Assembly: GCA_040387735.1 (NCBI GenBank)
Contig: JAZKDE010000018.1
Coordinates: 82,794-146,793 of the forward strand
Reading direction: 5' to 3'
From: Arcicella sp040387735
GTDB taxonomy: Bacteria > Bacteroidota > Bacteroidia > Cytophagales > Spirosomataceae
Length of the DNA: 64,000 nt
The translations under genes and the position numbers were made by a program. A model generated the notes under the pieces. The model worked only from the letters and a program-made list of their open reading frames with translations. It searched no databases and was not told the origin of the DNA. Numbering within the stretch: position 1 is the first letter of the stretch; each line of letters starts with the position of its first letter. Shown here piece after piece: positions 44,935 through 53,948 of this stretch.

Positions 44935-45654
44935 ATGAACAAGATTAATATTGTACTATTAGAAGATGATCAGATTGATCAGATAAAAATAGAAATTATG
45001 ATTGCAGGTTTTATTTCAAATGAATACGCTTTCAAATTAATTGGAATGTTTGATAAGTTTGAAGTACTCCTCGAATTTCTCGAAACGGAAACCGTAGATA
45101 TTATCATTTCTGATATTTTTACTCAAAAAAGAGCAACAGGAATAGAATTATTAAAACGGATGAAAAACAATACAATTCCCATCATTCTAATAACCCAATC
45201 GCCGAATCCAGAGGTATATAAAGAAGCCAATCAATACCGAAATCTTCAATATTTAATTAAGCCTTTTCACCAATTAACGCTCCAATCAACCATCGAAAAT
45301 GTAATTCGGGAGAATAAAACGGAGCGAAATCATACTTCAATAAACAAGAAGTATCTATTTTTAAAAGGAAAATCAGACAATGTGGATAAAATTAAGTTGG
45401 ATGAAATTCTTTTTTTAGAAACCGATGGCAATTATTGTTTTATCCACGTTAGTGATAGAAAATACATTCAGAAAAAATCGCTAAGTAAAATAATTGAAGA
45501 AGATCTTGACGATAATTTCATCAGAATTCATCACCGTTATGCTATCAACAAACAGCATATTCAAATAGTAAAAACCCATTCCTTAGAAATTACGGGGAAA
45601 ATTGACCTGCCAATTGGAAAAAGTTTTAAGAAGGAAATAAACAGTTTGCTTTAG
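44935..45654 (+). CDS. LytTR-family response regulator
   Basis: Response regulator of 239 residues. The receiver (about 4-120) has LEDDQID, phospho-acceptor D60 in IISDIFT, the Thr in LITQS and the Lys in LIKPFH. The LytTR DNA-binding domain (about 135-239) shows FLETDGNYCFIHV and FIRIHHRYAINKQHI, typical of the AlgR/AgrA/LytR fold. Its likely kinase is the TPR kinase at 40152, the only non-hybrid kinase in the window. The gene ends before a strong terminator and is the right end of the accessory island. Confidence 0.92.
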   Translation: MNKINIVLLEDDQIDQIKIEIMIAGFISNEYAFKLIGMFDKFEVLLEFLETETVDIIISDIFTQKRATGIELLKRMKNNTIPIILITQSPNPEVYKEANQYRNLQYLIKPFHQLTLQSTIENVIRENKTERNHTSINKKYLFLKGKSDNVDKIKLDEILFLETDGNYCFIHVSDRKYIQKKSLSKIIEEDLDDNFIRIHHRYAINKQHIQIVKTHSLEITGKIDLPIGKSFKKEINSLL

Positions 45655-45674
45655 CCATAAACCTGTTTAAACCA

Positions 45675-45726
45675 AAAAAAGCACTTGAGAAGGGTGGAAG
45701 TTTCCATTCTCTCAAGTGCTTTTTTA
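45675..45726. terminator. Strong bidirectional terminator
   Basis: 16-bp stem AAAAAAGCACTTGAGA / TCTCAAGTGCTTTTTT (45675-45690 / 45710-45725) with an inner TGGAA/TTCCA. It ends both the LytTR gene and the long minus-strand EPS/H-NOX run. Confidence 0.92.
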
Positions 45727-45793
45727 TGCTTTTGATAAATCGTTCTCAATTCCGTTTTTCAAATACCCAGAACTCTAATCTCCCAATTTTTGC

Positions 45794-48274
45794 TTAGTTA
45801 ACTTCCGCCTTTTTCTCATTGATGTACAGTTGAAGAATGCTCAGTAAGTTATTCGGAGCGAAAGGTTTCGTCACAAAATCGTTCATGCCCGCCGCCATTG
45901 CTTTACTTTTCTGGTCTAACATTGCCGAAGCCGTCAAGGCAATAATTGGTGTATTTTGATTCAAACATTTGGTATTTCTAATGGTAATTGCCGCTTCGTA
46001 TCCATCCATATTTGGCATTTGAATGTCCATCAAAATTAAATCAAATACCTGCTTATTAGCTTGTTCTACGGCTTTTTTGCCGTCCAACGCAATCACATAA
46101 TTAATCTTCCACTTGTTCAATAAACTACTAATGTATTTTTGATTCATGATGTTGTCTTCTGCCACCAAAACATGGCAACCATTTAGGTCTTTCGGGGCAA
46201 CGTGAATCTCGTGGGTTTTGGGTACAATTTCGTGCTGTGATTTCTTGTACGGAAGCATAAAAGTAAAAGTTGTTCCCGAACCTTCTTCGCTGGTTACTGA
46301 AATTGTACCGCCTTGTAATTCCACCAATTGTTTGGTAATTGACAAGCCCAAACCAGTTCCTTTGTGTTTATGACCTTCAGCGTTAATCTGCTTGAATTTC
46401 TGAAAAATCATGTCAATTTTTTCAGCGGGAATTCCGCTTCCTGTATCTTCTATTTTGAATTCAATCCAGTCAAATTCTTCGTCCTGTTTCTTTTGTTTTA
46501 CGGTAATATCTATCGAGCCTTTTTCGGTAAACTTCTCAGCGTTGCCAATAATATTTAGTAAAATTTGGTTCAAAATCAAGTCATCACCCATGTAATGCCC
46601 AGAAATACGACCATCAATCATTAAGTTTAATTCAATGGGGCGATTTTCAATTTTGATTTGAAAGAGTCTTTGTGTTGTTCTTAGAAGTCCCGGTAAATCA
46701 AACGGGTGATTTTGAACTTCAACTTTTCCTGCTTCTATTTTTGCCATGTCGAGTAAATCAGAAATGAGGCTGAGTAAAAAATCAGCCGAAGTTTTAAGAA
46801 TATCTAAATATTCATATTGTTGTTTGGACGGACGAGTGTCAAAAAGTAAGTGCGTCATTCCAATAATGGCATTCAATGGCGTACGAATTTCGTGACTCAT
46901 ATTTGCCAAAAATTGCTTCTCGGACTGTCGAGCATCGTCTGCTATTTGTTTTGCTTGTTCAAGTTCTTGTTCGAGTTGTTTTCTTTCGCTAATGTCATAA
47001 TGAATTCCCATTGAGCCAACGACTTCCCCGTTTTCTCCAAAAATAGGAGCTCCACTAATAATTACCCAAACTACACTTCCATCTTTCTTTTTAAGTTGTA
47101 ATTCATAAGAGGAAGCACTTCCTTTGGCACGAATATCCTGCTGTTGTTCAAGGGTTTGGACAAATGTTTCGGGAAGAAATAGTTTCTGAGCATTTTTCCC
47201 AATCAATTCTTCCTCCGTATATCCCACCATTTTACAAAAGCGGTCATAGGCTCGAATAATCGTTTGGTCATTATCAACTTCAAGCAAACCCAGCTCCATG
47301 TTGTTCATAATACCCCGATATTTCTCTTCGCTTTTGCGAAGGAGTTCACGGGCGTTGTACTGCTCAGTAATATCGGCGTATTCCCAAAGATGGCCTCGAT
47401 ATTGATTCTCTAAGAAAATGGGAATGTAAGTTCTCAAAAAAACTCGTCCATCTACCATTTCCAGTTTTTCATCGACGGTAATTTGTTTTTCGTTAAGTAT
47501 TTTACCAATTTCTACTACAAATTTTTCGGGGTCTGTGAAAAGATGTTTTGATATTTCTGCCGACTCCGAACAATCCATGCCAATCAAACTATCGGGTGGG
47601 GCAGGAATGCCAAATATATCGCAAAATTGCTGATTTACTAAAACGATTTTTCGGTTTTCATCTTCAACTAATACGCCTTTTTGAAGGTTAGTAATTAACG
47701 TTGAAAGTCGAGTTTGGGTGGCTCTTAACGAATCTTCGGTATTTTTTATCTCGGTAATATCACGGGCAACAGCGGCTAATTCAACGATGGTATCTTCGCT
47801 TATAATCAATCGGACGGTCTGTCCAATCCAAATAATTTCACCCCCTTTTGTTTTGACGGGAAATTCATTGTAAGTACTCACAATTCGTTCATTAATCATT
47901 TTTAGATACGAAATCGCCAATGATTCTCTGTACTCTGGTACAACTAATTCGGTAAAATGATGACCAATTATTTCCTCCTCAGTATAACCCAAACGTTGTT
48001 TTACCACACTATTTACGAAAGTGAAATATCCATCCGTAGAGATTTTATAGATAATATCTTGAACCGATTCAATCAGTTCTTGGTAGCGTTCTTCTGTTTT
48101 GTGTAAAGCCGCAATGCCTTCTTTTACTTGATTGGCAAGGTTTTCATTCAGGTGTTTAAGTTGTTCATTTGTAGTGTATAAAGCCCATGCTTTTTCTTCC
48201 AAGATATTCTCAGCTTGTTTCCGGGCTTTTTGTTCCCGCTCAACTCGACGTTTAAGCAATTCAATTTCTTGCAT
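45794..48274 (-). CDS. PAS-containing hybrid histidine kinase paired with H-NOX
   Basis: Soluble hybrid kinase of about 826 residues. The start is taken as ATG 48274 (MQEIELLKRR), 1 bp after the H-NOX stop; an upstream ATG would overlap the H-NOX gene by 41 bp. Order: coiled coil (about 1-60), three PAS domains (roughly 65-190, 195-305, 320-440; GYTEEEIIGHHFTEL and GYTEEELIGKNAQKL mark two), HisKA with MSHEIRTPLNA, HATPase with NIIGNAEKF, DTGSGI and GTGLGL, and a receiver with D750 in LMDIQMP. H-NOX-associated kinases are inhibited by NO-bound H-NOX in Shewanella and Vibrio. The C-terminal receiver implies an Hpt step. Confidence 0.93.
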   Translation of the reverse strand: MQEIELLKRRVEREQKARKQAENILEEKAWALYTTNEQLKHLNENLANQVKEGIAALHKTEERYQELIESVQDIIYKISTDGYFTFVNSVVKQRLGYTEEEIIGHHFTELVVPEYRESLAISYLKMINERIVSTYNEFPVKTKGGEIIWIGQTVRLIISEDTIVELAAVARDITEIKNTEDSLRATQTRLSTLITNLQKGVLVEDENRKIVLVNQQFCDIFGIPAPPDSLIGMDCSESAEISKHLFTDPEKFVVEIGKILNEKQITVDEKLEMVDGRVFLRTYIPIFLENQYRGHLWEYADITEQYNARELLRKSEEKYRGIMNNMELGLLEVDNDQTIIRAYDRFCKMVGYTEEELIGKNAQKLFLPETFVQTLEQQQDIRAKGSASSYELQLKKKDGSVVWVIISGAPIFGENGEVVGSMGIHYDISERKQLEQELEQAKQIADDARQSEKQFLANMSHEIRTPLNAIIGMTHLLFDTRPSKQQYEYLDILKTSADFLLSLISDLLDMAKIEAGKVEVQNHPFDLPGLLRTTQRLFQIKIENRPIELNLMIDGRISGHYMGDDLILNQILLNIIGNAEKFTEKGSIDITVKQKKQDEEFDWIEFKIEDTGSGIPAEKIDMIFQKFKQINAEGHKHKGTGLGLSITKQLVELQGGTISVTSEEGSGTTFTFMLPYKKSQHEIVPKTHEIHVAPKDLNGCHVLVAEDNIMNQKYISSLLNKWKINYVIALDGKKAVEQANKQVFDLILMDIQMPNMDGYEAAITIRNTKCLNQNTPIIALTASAMLDQKSKAMAAGMNDFVTKPFAPNNLLSILQLYINEKKAEVN

Positions 48275-48275
48275 A

Positions 48276-48815
48276 CTATTTTCTAACAATCGTAAATTGT
48301 GTAACACTCCCATCATTGTTTAACGGAATTTGCGAAATTACGACATTTTCTCCGTAATATTCCATGCAACCTTCTATCAAACCAAAGGCTAAATCAGCCA
48401 TTTTTCGCACCGACGTATAGGTCATTATTAAAGTATCTTTGTCGGGACGCTCAATGTCAAAATGAGGCAACTCGGCATCAGGATACAGTTTTTGTACTTC
48501 TACGTGAATATAATTATCAACGGACATTAAATAGGTAAAAGCGTCGGGTAAATTTTTTATAAAATGGGGATAAATTTTGGCGAGTGTCCTAAATAAATAA
48601 GTCCCAAATATTCGGGATAATTCGGTCACTGGAATATTGGTGTTCTTGCTCAACGTGACGATTAAATTAATTATTTCAGCGTGACTGTATGTCCCAACGG
48701 AGGTATAAATTCCTTCTGATGGTAAGTCAGTCGTTGTCAGGAGTTTATCGACCATCTGATAGCTGAATTTTTCTTCAACCATATCAAGAAACTCAGTGAA
48801 TATGATGCCTTTCAT
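48276..48815 (-). CDS. H-NOX heme nitric-oxide sensor
   Basis: Heme NO/O2-binding protein of about 179 residues. I chose ATG 48815 (MKGIIFTEFLDMVEEKF) because this is the family's N-terminus and it puts the key residues at canonical positions: proximal heme ligand H104 (DNYIHVEVQKLYP) and the YxSxR heme-propionate motif Y133-S135-R137. An alternative start at 48848 overlaps the upstream gene by 8 bp. It senses NO at very low levels and passes the signal to the hybrid kinase encoded 1 bp downstream. The unit is embedded at the end of an EPS gene run, which suggests NO-dependent control of matrix production. Confidence 0.92.
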   Translation of the reverse strand: MKGIIFTEFLDMVEEKFSYQMVDKLLTTTDLPSEGIYTSVGTYSHAEIINLIVTLSKNTNIPVTELSRIFGTYLFRTLAKIYPHFIKNLPDAFTYLMSVDNYIHVEVQKLYPDAELPHFDIERPDKDTLIMTYTSVRKMADLAFGLIEGCMEYYGENVVISQIPLNNDGSVTQFTIVRK

Positions 48816-48840
48816 AGTTTTATAGGGAATTTTTTGTAAT

Positions 48841-50070
48841 TCATTCAAATTTTTTCTGATATGCTACCCACGCTAAATCCCAGAGCAACGCTACTCTATT
48901 TTCCCAAGAATTACCCAAAGCGGCTTCAAATCTCGCTTGTTTTATTTCGGGAGAATTATCGTTTATCGCCAAAGGAATCATTTGCAAAAATGCTTCGTGA
49001 GAATTTGCTAAATAAATGCTCTTCTCGAACGTCGCAATATCTTCGGAGAAGTTCGTGGTAATAACTGCTTTTCCAGCCGCTAAATACTCATTTATTTTGA
49101 GTGGATAAATACCACCAGTAAGGTTGGTTTTGGCAAATGGAATAATGGTACAATCAAAGTATTGTAAAAAAGCAGGTAATTCTTCAATCCGTTTTGAACC
49201 GACAAAAACAATATTTTTGTAGTCATCCAGCTTGATTTTGGTAAATTCTTTGTCTTTTCTCGGCCCAACAATCACAATGGTTTTATCCGTATTTTGTTCC
49301 GCAATTTTTACCATTAAATCATAATCAATTCGCTGGCAAACTGCTCCAGTATAGCCAATAATTGGTGTATGAATATTTAGCAATTCTTTGGGTTTCGGTA
49401 ATTTCTCGGTAATTGCAGTTTTGAACAAATGCACATCGCCACCATTGGGGAAATAATTAACGGGTTTATCATTTCTTGCCGAAATATTTCTGCATAATTG
49501 CTTTGACGTTGCCATGGCCATGTCGTAGTATTTTACGCAGCTATTTTCTTTTACCAAACCGTGACCTTTTACCTCTTCAATGGCATCCCGACTGTGATAG
49601 ATGCTCAAGGTAGGGGAGAGGTATTTGTCAATATGGGCTAAATAATTGGGGTTAAAGGAGTTGATAAAGATAAACTCGGTAAATCCTTTTTCACGACAAA
49701 TTCGATTGATAACGTTGCTCAATTGGCGGTCGTTATAATCACTCGCAAAATCATAGAGTTTTCCTGCGGGAAGCGAATAAATCGGTAAAGCAGGCTTGGG
49801 GGTAACAGCCACAAAATTGACTGATTGCCCCGGAATATTCACCAAATAATCTTCACCAAATAACAAGGCCTTCATCCGTCTTTTCACGGTGGGTAAATTT
49901 CTTTCCCGCCAAACATCCGCCCAAGAATAAGGGTAATCCAAGTAAAAAATGGGGTTTCCTCTACTCAAAACCTTCGCTAAAGCCAAGGAGGCAGACGAAA
50001 CGTCACCGTCCCACCTCGACATTGTGGTTATAAAAATGGGGAGTTTTTCAAATGCTTCTCGGTTTAACAT
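48841..50070 (-). CDS. GT4-like glycosyltransferase (EPS)
   Basis: GT-B glycosyltransferase of 409 residues of the TuaH/GT4-like group. Seen: HSRDAIEEVKGHG, ATSKQLCRNI, YFPNGGDVHLF, IGYTGAVCQRIDYDLM, VFVGSKRIEELPAFLQ and TGGIYPLKINEYLAAGKAVITT, the last being the donor-site Glu region. No signal peptide; probably acts at the inner face of the membrane. Its stop lies 25 bp before the H-NOX start, joining sensor and biosynthesis genes. Confidence 0.87.
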   Translation of the reverse strand: MLNREAFEKLPIFITTMSRWDGDVSSASLALAKVLSRGNPIFYLDYPYSWADVWRERNLPTVKRRMKALLFGEDYLVNIPGQSVNFVAVTPKPALPIYSLPAGKLYDFASDYNDRQLSNVINRICREKGFTEFIFINSFNPNYLAHIDKYLSPTLSIYHSRDAIEEVKGHGLVKENSCVKYYDMAMATSKQLCRNISARNDKPVNYFPNGGDVHLFKTAITEKLPKPKELLNIHTPIIGYTGAVCQRIDYDLMVKIAEQNTDKTIVIVGPRKDKEFTKIKLDDYKNIVFVGSKRIEELPAFLQYFDCTIIPFAKTNLTGGIYPLKINEYLAAGKAVITTNFSEDIATFEKSIYLANSHEAFLQMIPLAINDNSPEIKQARFEAALGNSWENRVALLWDLAWVAYQKKFE

Positions 50071-50093
50071 CGGGGTAATGGAGGATAAATGTG

Positions 50094-50207
50094 CTACAAA
50101 TACAAATCTTTACGGGAGATTGGTTTCTTGTTTTTTAGTTTTCTTCCAACCCTAAATCCATAGATGAGGGCTAAAAAAACGGGTGGTAAAATGAAGTTCC
50201 AAGGCAT
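50094..50207 (-). CDS. Small single-membrane-segment protein (37 aa)
   Basis: Short frame of 37 codons in the 198-bp gap between two EPS glycosyltransferase genes. It begins MPWNFILPPVFLALIYGF, one hydrophobic segment of about 15 residues, followed by a strongly basic tail rich in Lys and Arg (RVGRKLKNKKPISRK). This is the layout of an inner-membrane small protein with a cytoplasmic basic tail. It lies 61 bp after one gene and 23 bp before the next, which fits the tight spacing of the unit. I do not recognise a family. Chance occurrence cannot be ruled out. Confidence 0.45.
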   Translation of the reverse strand: MPWNFILPPVFLALIYGFRVGRKLKNKKPISRKDLYL

Positions 50208-50268
50208 TTTTTATCATTAAATATTTTTTCTCGTAATCAAAATGTAAGTGGAAATAAAAATGCTTTCG

Positions 50269-51447
50269 TTAATTTTCGGTATCCTCGCCATGAGGCGTAT
50301 GAATAAATTGTTTTCTCGCTTTACCAATATTTAAGGCTGATTTGAAAATTGAAATAAAAGCAACTGGAATTTGTAAAAAAGCCATTAATAGCTTTTTATT
50401 ATACCATTTTGAAGGAATTCCAATGAGTAATGCAAGAGCTAAAGCCACAAATAAACCTGCACTAAAGGATAATAATTCATGAGCAAAAAAGAAACAAAAG
50501 ACGAGCCATAAGCCTAACACGGCCACCAACATGACTCTCGGGAACAAATACGTTTGGAATACTTTATTAAAGAAAGCGACATTTCCTTTGAATAATTGAA
50601 GCCAGCCTTCCAAGAAATACTTTTCAAAAAACTCCACCTGTGTTGCCAACCATCTACTTCGTTGCTGGCTAAAAACGTCGGTTTTTGCTACTTTTTCATC
50701 GTAAATATATTCGCCATCCAAAAATGCCACGTCTTTTCTTTGTCGCATCAATCGGAATTCTAATTCTTTATCTTCCCCCGAAGTTTCGCCAATATCGGTG
50801 AGTAATTCCACAAATAAATGCCAATCAAATGCCATTCCGCTACCAATTAATGCGGAAGGTAAACCCACTGCTACGTGGCCACGACGAAAAATGTGATTAT
50901 TGATTTCCTCGGTACAAGCATCCAATAAAGCAAAGGGCGTTTGGAAGTTCTTGGCGGTTCGATGCCCTTGAACTGCTTGATAACCTGCTTCAAAAGCAGC
51001 ATTTACGGCGAATAAAAATCCTTGGGCAATGTGATTGTCGGCATCCAAAATTAATAAAATATCGGTTGCATTTTTCTGTGTTGCTTCAATGGCTTTTTGG
51101 AGTGCTTTTCCTTTCGTGCTTTTCTCAAAATGGACTTCGACTACCTGAATAGGCAACGATTTTAATGTGTTCAACGTTGCTTCGCTGAAAGAATCAGCAA
51201 TAATGACCACTTCAAATAAGGCTCTGGGATAATCTTGTTCAAGAATGTTTTTAGCGGTGGCAATAATTACGGAATCTTCTTTATAGCCTGGCACAAATAT
51301 TCTAATCTTTCGAAGTTTTTGGGCTTTTGGAAATCGCTTTTTGGTGGCTATTTTCCCCATAATTGAAAAGAATAGCAAATATGTCACTTGTACGGTGAGG
51401 TAAATGAGAATGAAATATTCGATGAATTGGAGAATCGTTTGTATCAT
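50269..51447 (-). CDS. Membrane-bound family 2 glycosyltransferase (EPS)
   Basis: GT2 of 392 residues with an N-terminal membrane helix (about 8-30) and two or more C-terminal helices (about 300-365), like cellulose/hyaluronan synthase relatives. Core motifs: RIFVPGYKEDSVII, LLILDADNHIA (DxD), GEDKELEFRLM and QQRSRWLATQ (the Q/RxxRW motif of processive enzymes). Such enzymes often polymerise glycans while secreting them. It starts 11 bp after the next GT2 gene. Its QxxRW motif suggests it could build a backbone independent of Wzy. Confidence 0.88.
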   Translation of the reverse strand: MIQTILQFIEYFILIYLTVQVTYLLFFSIMGKIATKKRFPKAQKLRKIRIFVPGYKEDSVIIATAKNILEQDYPRALFEVVIIADSFSEATLNTLKSLPIQVVEVHFEKSTKGKALQKAIEATQKNATDILLILDADNHIAQGFLFAVNAAFEAGYQAVQGHRTAKNFQTPFALLDACTEEINNHIFRRGHVAVGLPSALIGSGMAFDWHLFVELLTDIGETSGEDKELEFRLMRQRKDVAFLDGEYIYDEKVAKTDVFSQQRSRWLATQVEFFEKYFLEGWLQLFKGNVAFFNKVFQTYLFPRVMLVAVLGLWLVFCFFFAHELLSFSAGLFVALALALLIGIPSKWYNKKLLMAFLQIPVAFISIFKSALNIGKARKQFIHTPHGEDTEN

Positions 51448-51458
51448 TTTACGGGCGG

Positions 51459-52397
51459 TTAGTCAACGATTAATTTACTGATTAAAGTTGAGGAATGATT
51501 TTTAGGTTCTTGGTGCGATGGATTCGTGAAATTCCAAATTAAAGCGTTCCAAATTGCTTTAGCGTGGCCATTTTCTTTCTTCAATAAATGCTTTAAAATA
51601 TGCACAGGGGATGAAATGAAGACGAAAAATGAACTGGCAATTAGCCACTTCAATCCTGTATAATTACGACGAATATACAAAAATCTATTCCGATATAAAT
51701 AGTAAGTTTTAAAAGATGAATTTTTCCCCGTTGAAACGGATTCTTTATGGTAAATTTCTCCAGTTCCAACGTAATGTATTTCGTATCCGTTTTTCTTAAA
51801 TCTGGCTGCCCAATCGAGTTCTTCGTAATATAAAAAGAACATCTCACTCATTTTTCCAACTTTTTCCAATGCCGTTTTGGGAATCATCATGGCTGCCCCA
51901 TTAGGCAAATCCGTTACTCTGGTATCATCAAATTTGCCATCATCTTTTTGTAAATAACCAATGTCATAACTCCGACTCGTGAGTGGATGTAAGCCAATTG
52001 CTCCCGCATATTGAATCGTATCAGGCATGAAATGGTATTTTATTTTGGGACAAGCTATGCCACAAGTCGGATGATTTTGTAAATAATTAACCAATGTTGT
52101 AATTACATTAGGCGTGAGTTCGGTATCATTATTGACAAAAAATAGAAATTCACCTTTCGCAAAATGTAGGCCTATATTATTTCCACCCGCAAAACCTGTG
52201 TTCTCGGAACAACTAATGTGGGTAATAAACGGAAATTCTTTCTTTAAATAGGCCGATGATTTTTTGGGCGAAGCATTGTCAACCACAATCACTTCCCAAT
52301 TTGGGTAAGTTACCGCTGAAAGCGACCGCAGCATATCCGAAGTAACTTCGGGCGTGTCAAAATTGACGGTGATTATGGAAACTAATGGTTGAATCAT
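51459..52397 (-). CDS. Family 2 glycosyltransferase, rhamnosyltransferase-like
   Basis: GT2 of about 312 residues. The start is ATG 52397 (MIQPLVSIITVNFDT), 28 bp after the Wzy gene stop; a longer frame would overlap that gene. Motifs: VIVVDNASPKKS, FFVNNDTEL (DxD-like), NGAAMMIPK and FFLYYEELDWAARFKKNGY, as in WbbL/RfbF rhamnosyltransferases. One weak hydrophobic segment near residue 265 may anchor it. It would add a side or chain sugar to the repeat unit. Confidence 0.9.
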   Translation of the reverse strand: MIQPLVSIITVNFDTPEVTSDMLRSLSAVTYPNWEVIVVDNASPKKSSAYLKKEFPFITHISCSENTGFAGGNNIGLHFAKGEFLFFVNNDTELTPNVITTLVNYLQNHPTCGIACPKIKYHFMPDTIQYAGAIGLHPLTSRSYDIGYLQKDDGKFDDTRVTDLPNGAAMMIPKTALEKVGKMSEMFFLYYEELDWAARFKKNGYEIHYVGTGEIYHKESVSTGKNSSFKTYYLYRNRFLYIRRNYTGLKWLIASSFFVFISSPVHILKHLLKKENGHAKAIWNALIWNFTNPSHQEPKNHSSTLISKLIVD

Positions 52398-52425
52398 GGC
52401 GAAAAGATTAATAATCGTGAAATGG

Positions 52426-53898
52426 TTAAGCTTGCAGCATTTTGGCATCTCCAACTTCCTGCTTGATTCCTACTTTGCTGTCCCATTTTGGGCTAATGAA
52501 CACAAAAGCCCAACTAATATACACAATTGCGGAGGAAGGCAAGGCGTTCATTACTTCATTTCCGTAGCTACACACTAAACTCCCGAACGAACCCGCACAC
52601 AAGGAAATGAGTTGATTTCGCAGGAGAGGGTCACGAGTTTCCCAAATTATTCCTGCCGATTTCCCGACGATATAAAACATCATGGCAAACCAAATCATAA
52701 AACCAATAACTCCATACATCGCCCACATTTTTACGTAAAGGCTATCGGGTGGAATATTGGCGGTGGCAATGTGTTTATTATAAGTACGTCCCCATTGTCC
52801 AATCGTTCCAACGCCCATGCCAATGGGTTTGCTTGCCATAATATCTTTCAGAACTCTTTGGTTAATCAGCCTTGCTTGTAAAGACGGGTCATTGGGGTCG
52901 AGCGAACTCCTTAATCTTCGGATTTGGTCATTTCCAGAACCAATTGAAGTGAATTTCAGCATTCCGATAAATGCTAAACCAACGAACATTCCTGCCATCA
53001 AAATTCGGGTTTGTTTCATCAATATCAAGAAGATAAAACCTCCACCCACCAAAGCTCCCATGGCACCTCTCGTTCCAGAAATTAACATTCCGTAAAAAAT
53101 CAAAAGTCCCGCAAAAGAATACCAGATTTTTTTACCCATCGAATACGGGCCAACGGCCAAAGCAAGGCACATAACTGCCAAATGTGCCTGTGAAGCTCCA
53201 AATTGTGCGGCTTCTGAGTAATAAGAAAATACCCGAAGTTTACCAAATAAGATATGGGTTTTCTTGGCCCCCTCTTCTAACCAACGGTGTTCCGCCGCAT
53301 CAACGCCCAAATAGAGTTGTTTCAAACCGTAAATTGCTCCGAGAAATGACATGAAAATGATGATATTAAGAAAAAGACCAATATCGGATTTTTTCTTAAA
53401 AACCAAAATTGTCAGAGGAACAACCAATAGCCAATACAAGGATGACGAACGCATTTCTTGCAACCAGCCCATAATATTAGGTCTTGTCGGATTGCCAATT
53501 TCTAAAACAGTTATCCCAAACCAAGCCAAAGCCAACCAAACTAAATCAATATCAAGGTGCCGAAAACGGAATTTATTGCCCCGATAAAAAAATATACCCA
53601 ACCACGTAATTACCAAAAGAGCATCCACTAAAAGCCCAAATTGAGGCCCTACTATGTGTTTTCCGATGGTGGGCATCAAAAAGCAATAGAAGATAAAAGA
53701 GATTAATCCAATGCGTGGATTGAGAAAAACTAAAATCAAGAACGTAATTGCGAAAGGTAAAACCAATAATAATCCCGCAATGGAAATACCCATATTCGCA
53801 ATTAACCAACCCAAGACAACACTCAGTAATACGCCAAAAATTAACCAGCGATTACTCAGTCCGATGCGATTGGTTTTATAAAGGGGACTTTCGTTCAT
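52426..53898 (-). CDS. O-antigen ligase/Wzy-like polysaccharide polymerase
   Basis: Inner-membrane protein of 490 residues with about 11-12 hydrophobic helices and a large extracytoplasmic loop, the Wzy_C/WaaL layout. The loop before the later helices has ISGTRGAMGALVGG, which matches the family's conserved region, and RRLRSSLDPNDPSLQARL. It would polymerise lipid-linked repeat units in the periplasm. It sits 50 bp after the flippase gene, completing a Wzx/Wzy pair. Confidence 0.85.
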   Translation of the reverse strand: MNESPLYKTNRIGLSNRWLIFGVLLSVVLGWLIANMGISIAGLLLVLPFAITFLILVFLNPRIGLISFIFYCFLMPTIGKHIVGPQFGLLVDALLVITWLGIFFYRGNKFRFRHLDIDLVWLALAWFGITVLEIGNPTRPNIMGWLQEMRSSSLYWLLVVPLTILVFKKKSDIGLFLNIIIFMSFLGAIYGLKQLYLGVDAAEHRWLEEGAKKTHILFGKLRVFSYYSEAAQFGASQAHLAVMCLALAVGPYSMGKKIWYSFAGLLIFYGMLISGTRGAMGALVGGGFIFLILMKQTRILMAGMFVGLAFIGMLKFTSIGSGNDQIRRLRSSLDPNDPSLQARLINQRVLKDIMASKPIGMGVGTIGQWGRTYNKHIATANIPPDSLYVKMWAMYGVIGFMIWFAMMFYIVGKSAGIIWETRDPLLRNQLISLCAGSFGSLVCSYGNEVMNALPSSAIVYISWAFVFISPKWDSKVGIKQEVGDAKMLQA

Positions 53899-53948
53899 GA
53901 ATTATGGGATGAGATATGCGTGAATTTTTGGCATTCAATCATATTTGG

